A DNA stretch of 56,127 bases, from contig JADHOX010000003.1 in NCBI GenBank assembly GCA_016778805.1, forward strand, positions 1 through 56,127, written 5' to 3'. Numbering within the stretch: position 1 is the stretch's first letter; each line of letters opens with the position of its first letter. The notes beneath the pieces were generated by a model. It was not told the origin of the DNA. It searched no databases and saw only the letters and a list, made by a program, of their open reading frames with translations. The position numbers and the translations under genes are program-made. Positions 51,373 to 56,127 of this stretch are shown one piece after another. The stretch comes from Rickettsiales bacterium. GTDB lineage: Bacteria; Pseudomonadota; Alphaproteobacteria; Rickettsiales; JABIRX01.

Positions 51373-54300
51373 ATGAGTAGAGATAATTCTATAAACAAAA
51401 ATGATGCGGATTTGGAAAGTAATTTTAAAGAGATGGAAGCTGCGATCTGCAGAATAATTGGAGATGAATCGAATAGTAAAACTTTAGTATCGAGGACGTC
51501 ATATGATTATAGAGCTGCTCAAGTTCAAAATATCAGAACAACAATAAAAGCAAAATCATCTAATTATGAGTTAACAAAGAATCTTCAAACGACACAAAAT
51601 CAAAAACATCTAAAGCTAAAACAGCCTCAACAAGCATTATCTGACTCATCAACTGATTTTAAAGAAGCTCGAGATGCTCATGAAGTAGAGTCAAGAAAAG
51701 CAATGTTAGAGCCATCTAACGGTGATTTGCTACAAGAGAATTCAAAAGATCAAGAAATAAAGGAAGTAAAAGCCCAAGAGTCAGGTAATTCTACAAATGA
51801 ATCACAAGTTCAAGATGAACCTTCAGATCAATCTGATTTTTCCTCAGCTAATATTGTTGCTAGTAATTCAAAATCTAAGAAAAAGAAAAAAGCTTCAAAG
51901 CGCAAAAACACATCAGAGAAGTTTGAAAAGTTTTTAACTGAAGTTTTAAATGCTAACAATCTACGTGAGCCAATTGATGAAAAATTAGTAAAATTCGATT
52001 CTGATAAAAAATTTGCAATTGCTGACAGAGTCTTTCAGGAGTTTTTTGCTTCAGGAAAATATCCTGAGCTTAAAGATATTATTTTTCAACAAGCTAAAAA
52101 ACTTAATAACCTATTAGGTCCAGATCCAAGTTTAATTGAAAATGAGAGTTTTGAAATAATAAAATACAATGACATTCAAACAGAATCTAACAAATTTGTT
52201 TTAAGCTTTCTTTTTGAAGCAATTTATCAAAAGAAAATTTCTCTAAATCAATTTGGTGTTTTTTATAAAAAATCTCACTCCAGCTTTTCTTTTTCAATCA
52301 ATAATGATCGAGATATTTCTATCTTCATAATTCAAAATATTGACTTTAAAAAGCTTGGTAATGATTTTCAATGGTTAACACAAATTAATTACGACATTTT
52401 TTTTCAGCAACTAGTCCTTGAAAAAGCATTAAACCTAAATAATTTTGATTATTGGTATGATGTTCATAAAAACTATAAAGTTGAAGATAGTGTTTTCCTT
52501 GAAAATGTTATTTTGGGTTTAAAAGTTAGTGATCATGTTGCTGTAAGTGATTTAGATGATTGGTTTGATTTGATAGAACAAATTATTTCAATTAAAGAGA
52601 CAAAATTAAAAATTTTATTCTTAGATATATTTTATGGGTCATATAGCTTGAGTCATAATTTGATTGAAAGTCTTGATAAAATAACAATGCCTATTGTTGC
52701 AGAAACTTTGTCGACTTCACCTTCATTTTCTGAAATAAAATATATTCTAAAAAAACCTCAATATACCAATATCTTCAATAATATTTTCTTTTTGTTTATT
52801 AAAGATAGTAAAACGTCTTTTCGTTTTTTACCCGAAGTTTGTGAATCTCTCAAAGATTTAACATATTCAGTAAATAATGCATTTAAAACATTATCTGATT
52901 TCCTTGATATAAGAGATGAAAATTTTGATCATATAGACTTATTTAAGGTTTTTTCAGAGATTAATCCTACATTTCATAATGTTATTTTTGAAAATGTTTT
53001 TGAAACTGTTGATAATGATTTTAATACTTCAATTATAACTTCTAAAAAATTATACAAACTTAGTTCTGATTTGCGAAGATTAGAAGAGATCTATGGGGAT
53101 GATGAAAAGGTTATATTAAATAATATTTTTGTAAAAATAACTTATTATGGATTTTTACGCAAAGTTATTAAATTAAACAATCTTGAGAATTGGATTGATG
53201 AATATGCTAAACATCATCCATCATTTTACGGTTTGGCTAATTTTGTCGATACTCTTCTTGATGCATTAGCTGCAGATCCTTATAGTTATAAAATTTCAGA
53301 TTTGGTAAATTTACAAAATATTTTATTTGTAAAACTTCATAATATGCGCACAGTAAGATCAATGCCTGATGACTTTAAAAGCTTTGATAACATTCAAGAT
53401 GAGGATGTTAGTTATGATGAGTATAGTAAAGTTTTATTATTATGCAGTCTAAAAAATGATGATCACATGGATTTTTGTAATAGATTTGTATTTAAAGCTT
53501 TAAAGGAATCTTCAGTAACTTTTCCAAATAATGCGGCATTTTTAAAAGCACAAAATATAGTGTATTTTAATTATGATTTACAACTTTCAGATTTACTGAA
53601 AACTTTGGCAGATGTAATAAAAAATAGAGTGCATCCTGATCTCCAATCTGCAAGAGCAGATATTGCTCCAAAAGTTGAATATATCAAAAATTATATCTTT
53701 TGTAATAAAGAAATGAATGTTCTCGATATCATTAAAAATCTGAGACATATTCCTTCATTAAGTTTTATAAATATGATGGAATCAAACATTGATGCATTTT
53801 ATGAAAAACATAATTCAATTAAAGATGTCTCTGATTTGATACATAAGGTTCGTTTTTTAACAAGTGCTTATGATTATTTAAAAATGCATAATGACAAACA
53901 TCATGTTTCAGTTATTTACATTGTTTTTGATAAAGCTATTAAATCGAATATCATTGATATTAAACAAGGCTTTTGTTCAGAGATGCTAAAATGCTTACAT
54001 AATGACTCTAATGAAATCCTCAAAAACTTCTTTTGTTATTTGTCTGAAGGTCAAGCTCTAAATGTTCATTTATTAGAAGATTATTTGAATTATTTTATTG
54101 AAAATATACCGATTGGTTTTTTAAGAGCTACACATGGTATGTTTGAGAATGCAGGTAGTTTTGACAGATTTCCCGAAAATTATATTTTAGAATTTTTTGA
54201 AACAAATTTTCGAGCAGTAGAAAATTTAAATTCTAGAGTAATTGAAGAAACTGAGATTAAAAATTTTGCTGAGCTTAGACAATATTTAACGAAGGCATTT

Positions 54301-54483
54301 CTATCAGATGAACAATATTCAAAATTTAAACTTTTTGATCAAGCTAATCAAGATTTGATCATTGAACAATTATGGCAAAATAAATCCTTAAATAGAGAAA
54401 ATTTTGCAGAACATTTTGATAAACTTTTTGTTTCGAGGGCTAAGCAAGAAGTTGAAATAACTAAAACATTTCATTTATTATAG
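51373..54483 (+). CDS. Large helical-repeat protein, paralog-like of the upstream gene
   Basis: 1036 residues from ATG 51373 (a TTG three codons upstream is possible). A Gln/Ser/Glu-rich disordered N-terminal region of about 160 residues leads to a lysine patch SKSKKKKKASKRK near 166-178. A long helical region follows, with W361 (FDYWYDVH), W397 (LDDWFDL, 36 residues later) and W607 (LENWIDEY) in the L-x-x-W context seen in the preceding protein. No CaaX box (ends TFHLL). It starts 16 bases after the upstream stop. Related to the neighbour by architecture; function unknown. Confidence 0.73.
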   Translation: MSRDNSINKNDADLESNFKEMEAAICRIIGDESNSKTLVSRTSYDYRAAQVQNIRTTIKAKSSNYELTKNLQTTQNQKHLKLKQPQQALSDSSTDFKEARDAHEVESRKAMLEPSNGDLLQENSKDQEIKEVKAQESGNSTNESQVQDEPSDQSDFSSANIVASNSKSKKKKKASKRKNTSEKFEKFLTEVLNANNLREPIDEKLVKFDSDKKFAIADRVFQEFFASGKYPELKDIIFQQAKKLNNLLGPDPSLIENESFEIIKYNDIQTESNKFVLSFLFEAIYQKKISLNQFGVFYKKSHSSFSFSINNDRDISIFIIQNIDFKKLGNDFQWLTQINYDIFFQQLVLEKALNLNNFDYWYDVHKNYKVEDSVFLENVILGLKVSDHVAVSDLDDWFDLIEQIISIKETKLKILFLDIFYGSYSLSHNLIESLDKITMPIVAETLSTSPSFSEIKYILKKPQYTNIFNNIFFLFIKDSKTSFRFLPEVCESLKDLTYSVNNAFKTLSDFLDIRDENFDHIDLFKVFSEINPTFHNVIFENVFETVDNDFNTSIITSKKLYKLSSDLRRLEEIYGDDEKVILNNIFVKITYYGFLRKVIKLNNLENWIDEYAKHHPSFYGLANFVDTLLDALAADPYSYKISDLVNLQNILFVKLHNMRTVRSMPDDFKSFDNIQDEDVSYDEYSKVLLLCSLKNDDHMDFCNRFVFKALKESSVTFPNNAAFLKAQNIVYFNYDLQLSDLLKTLADVIKNRVHPDLQSARADIAPKVEYIKNYIFCNKEMNVLDIIKNLRHIPSLSFINMMESNIDAFYEKHNSIKDVSDLIHKVRFLTSAYDYLKMHNDKHHVSVIYIVFDKAIKSNIIDIKQGFCSEMLKCLHNDSNEILKNFFCYLSEGQALNVHLLEDYLNYFIENIPIGFLRATHGMFENAGSFDRFPENYILEFFETNFRAVENLNSRVIEETEIKNFAELRQYLTKAFLSDEQYSKFKLFDQANQDLIIEQLWQNKSLNRENFAEHFDKLFVSRAKQEVEITKTFHLL

Positions 54484-54487
54484 TAAA

Positions 54488-55315
54488 ATGGATGATTTTA
54501 GAAGTCTTTTTGAAGCAATTTACGAGAATAATTGGGGAAATTTTGAACAAAATTTGAAAGTGTATAGTTCTAAAATTAATGATAATTATTTTAATTACAC
54601 TCCTTTAACTTACGCTATTGTTCTTGGAAGGATTGAGATGGCTAAGTTTTTAGTTTTTTATGGTGCTAATGTTGATCTGAATGACCACGGTAATAGATCA
54701 CCTTTATTTTTAGCTCTTTTAAACAGAGTTGATGAGTTGGTGGATGAGATTAAAATCAAAAGTAAGAACTTTGCAAAATTGAATAAAAGCGTCCTTGATT
54801 TTGCTGTTTTGAATGATCAATTAAGCTTTGTACATTATCTAAGACAACAAGGTGTTGATATAAGTTCTTATATTTTAGAAAAGCCTAAAATAATTATAAA
54901 TCATCCAAAAATAATGCTTTATATGCTTATTGAAAAAGCATTGATTCCATTGAATAATGAATCATTAAATGCATTAGGTTCGGATTTAATAGAATATTTT
55001 AAATTTGATAATCCAATTAGCTCAATGTTTGAAGCTATGAAATATAATTTTCCATCAATTTATAATGATTGCATATTAGAGTTTTGCGAAACTATAAATT
55101 TGGATAATAATTCAGTTTATAATGTTCCTTATTTTTTAAACCAGTGTTGTCATTATTTTAGTAACAAATGTGTTAGAAATTTTTTTAATAATCCTCCTCC
55201 TGAGTCATCTATAGTTTTAAATAATAATTTAAATTCAAATGATAGTTATTACCAAGATATGATAAATACTGAACGCAATTTTAATAATAAACGACAACAA
55301 GGACCTTTTAGGTGA
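54488..55315 (+). CDS. Ankyrin-repeat protein
   Basis: 275 residues. Two to three ankyrin units are clear at the N-terminus: NYTPLTYAIVLGRIEMAKFLVFYGA, then VDLNDHGNRSPLFLALLNRVDELVDEI, then NKSVLDFAVLNDQLSFVHYLRQQG. The remaining half is helical and ends in an Asn-rich tail. No signal peptide. It begins four bases after the previous stop, without a visible Shine-Dalgarno, so it is probably coupled. Ankyrin proteins often bind host or prey proteins; a role as effector is inference. Confidence 0.82.
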   Translation: MDDFRSLFEAIYENNWGNFEQNLKVYSSKINDNYFNYTPLTYAIVLGRIEMAKFLVFYGANVDLNDHGNRSPLFLALLNRVDELVDEIKIKSKNFAKLNKSVLDFAVLNDQLSFVHYLRQQGVDISSYILEKPKIIINHPKIMLYMLIEKALIPLNNESLNALGSDLIEYFKFDNPISSMFEAMKYNFPSIYNDCILEFCETINLDNNSVYNVPYFLNQCCHYFSNKCVRNFFNNPPPESSIVLNNNLNSNDSYYQDMINTERNFNNKRQQGPFR

Positions 55316-55343
55316 TCTATAAACCGGTAGTAATTTTGTAGTA

Positions 55344-56127
55344 ATGACTAGAAATTTAGAAGCACAGGATAATTTTGAGATAAGATTTATACAAAATTGT
55401 CTTCATCAAATCCAAAATGGTAACATCGAATATTTTACAAGTAGAGATCCATCTTATTTTATGCAGATAGTCAATAAATTATTTTATTTTGATGAAGATT
55501 CTATTGATCAAATTGATGAAACACAAAAAGTCAAATATAATATTTTTCTATTTTCGATTTATAAAAATCAAGTTAAAATAACTGATTATTTGTATGATTC
55601 TGGAGCAAATTGGAAACAAAGTTTGTTTTTGTTAATTGAAAATAATTTTTTTGATAAAATCGAGAATTTCTGTAATTTTTTAGAGCGCAATAAACTTAAT
55701 ATCGATTTTTTATATTCATATAAAGACCTAAATATGAATACGCCATTAATGTTTGCTTATCAAAATAATAAAGAACATATTTCGAGTTTTTTAGAAAAAA
55801 AATATAATAGAAATCTTGTTCTAAAAGGTAAGAAGAAGCTTAAATTCAAAAAACTTTACTGTTCTAATGAGAATCCCTCACAAATAGAAGTTTTTGAAGC
55901 AATAGTTGGTAATCAACTTATTAATGAAAAGGCAACAAATTTAGATTTTCATCTTAATTTTGAGAATAGTTGGTCGCCATTTTTGTTGGCTGTATATTTG
56001 AAAAATATACCAATTACTAATTTTTTAAAAAATCAGTATGTTGATATAAATCATAAAAGTAATCAAAATAATACAGCTTTGCATATTGCAGTATTAAATA
56101 ATGATTTTGAAATGGTAAGGTTGTTAA
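55344..56127 (+). CDS. Ankyrin-like protein, truncated by the window edge
   Basis: Open from ATG 55344 to the right edge, 261 codons. Ankyrin-type units are visible: NTPLMFAYQNNKEHISSFLEK, then SWSPFLLAVYLKNIPITNFL, then DINHKSNQNNTALHIAVLNN with FEMVRLL at the edge. The first 100 residues are helical and diverged. It follows the ankyrin gene by 28 bases and may be its paralog. The remainder lies outside the window. Confidence 0.75.
   Translation, partial: MTRNLEAQDNFEIRFIQNCLHQIQNGNIEYFTSRDPSYFMQIVNKLFYFDEDSIDQIDETQKVKYNIFLFSIYKNQVKITDYLYDSGANWKQSLFLLIENNFFDKIENFCNFLERNKLNIDFLYSYKDLNMNTPLMFAYQNNKEHISSFLEKKYNRNLVLKGKKKLKFKKLYCSNENPSQIEVFEAIVGNQLINEKATNLDFHLNFENSWSPFLLAVYLKNIPITNFLKNQYVDINHKSNQNNTALHIAVLNNDFEMVRLL

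Overview
The window is AT-rich bacterial DNA, almost wall to wall with genes. Many convergent gene pairs have stop codons only a few bases apart or overlapping. The gene content points to an alphaproteobacterium: the block rpmF-plsX-fabH-ihfA-MerR, an alphaproteobacterial-type SspB, DUF599 and ExoD membrane proteins, a class II DAHP synthase, and efp beside an inositol-monophosphatase-family gene. Low GC, ankyrin proteins and very large alpha-helical proteins suggest a Rickettsiales-like, eukaryote-associated lineage. It still carries amino-acid, cofactor and pyrimidine genes (aroC, class II DAHP synthase, pheA, argC, proC, folK, folP, bioA, pyrB, pyrD), so it is less dependent on a host than classical Rickettsia. 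An extracellular or facultative member of the order would fit; this is inference.

Layout. 1-5.3 kb: malic enzyme and a universal-stress-like gene on the minus strand, ribosomal proteins L13 and S9 with a clear terminator, an SDR and guanylate kinase. 5.3-9.1 kb: typA, a 27-residue lipoprotein, nadD, DUF599 and a cupin lipoprotein. 9.1-14.5 kb: two lipoprotein operons of LPP20/CsgG type flanking aroC and folK-folP; one ends in two miniature lipoproteins. 14.6-19.6 kb: an aldehyde dehydrogenase with an unknown lipoprotein, tRNA-Ile with a near-consensus promoter, YraN, SspB, proC and a BamE-like lipoprotein. 19.7-22.6 kb: the lipid/L32/IHF block. 22.6-36.4 kb: housekeeping and biosynthetic genes interspersed with three prepilin-like genes, a possible CheD/CNF-fold protein, a methyltransferase-TPR fusion and a DEAD-box helicase with a heptapeptide repeat tail. 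36.4-48 kb: bioA, recJ, two large unknown proteins, two more prepilin-like genes, pyrD, a secreted TPR protein overlapping a PilT-type ATPase, and pyrB.

48-56.1 kb: a same-strand cluster of two proteins of about 1100 and 1040 residues, one ankyrin protein and one truncated ankyrin-like protein running off the edge. The two large proteins share a layout: N-terminal segment, low-complexity linker, lysine-rich patch near residues 155-180, then a long helical region with tryptophans about 36 residues apart. The first ends in a perfect CaaX-type box (CLIS). This cluster is the best candidate for an undescribed host- or prey-directed system.

The second unusual theme is five dispersed prepilin-like proteins that share three motifs (PGD, an N-G-D/N-G-D/N loop, and D-x-K-x-DD). 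Together with the PilT ATPase they suggest a multi-pilin type IV filament or pseudopilus. No stretch longer than about 300 bases lacks a gene.
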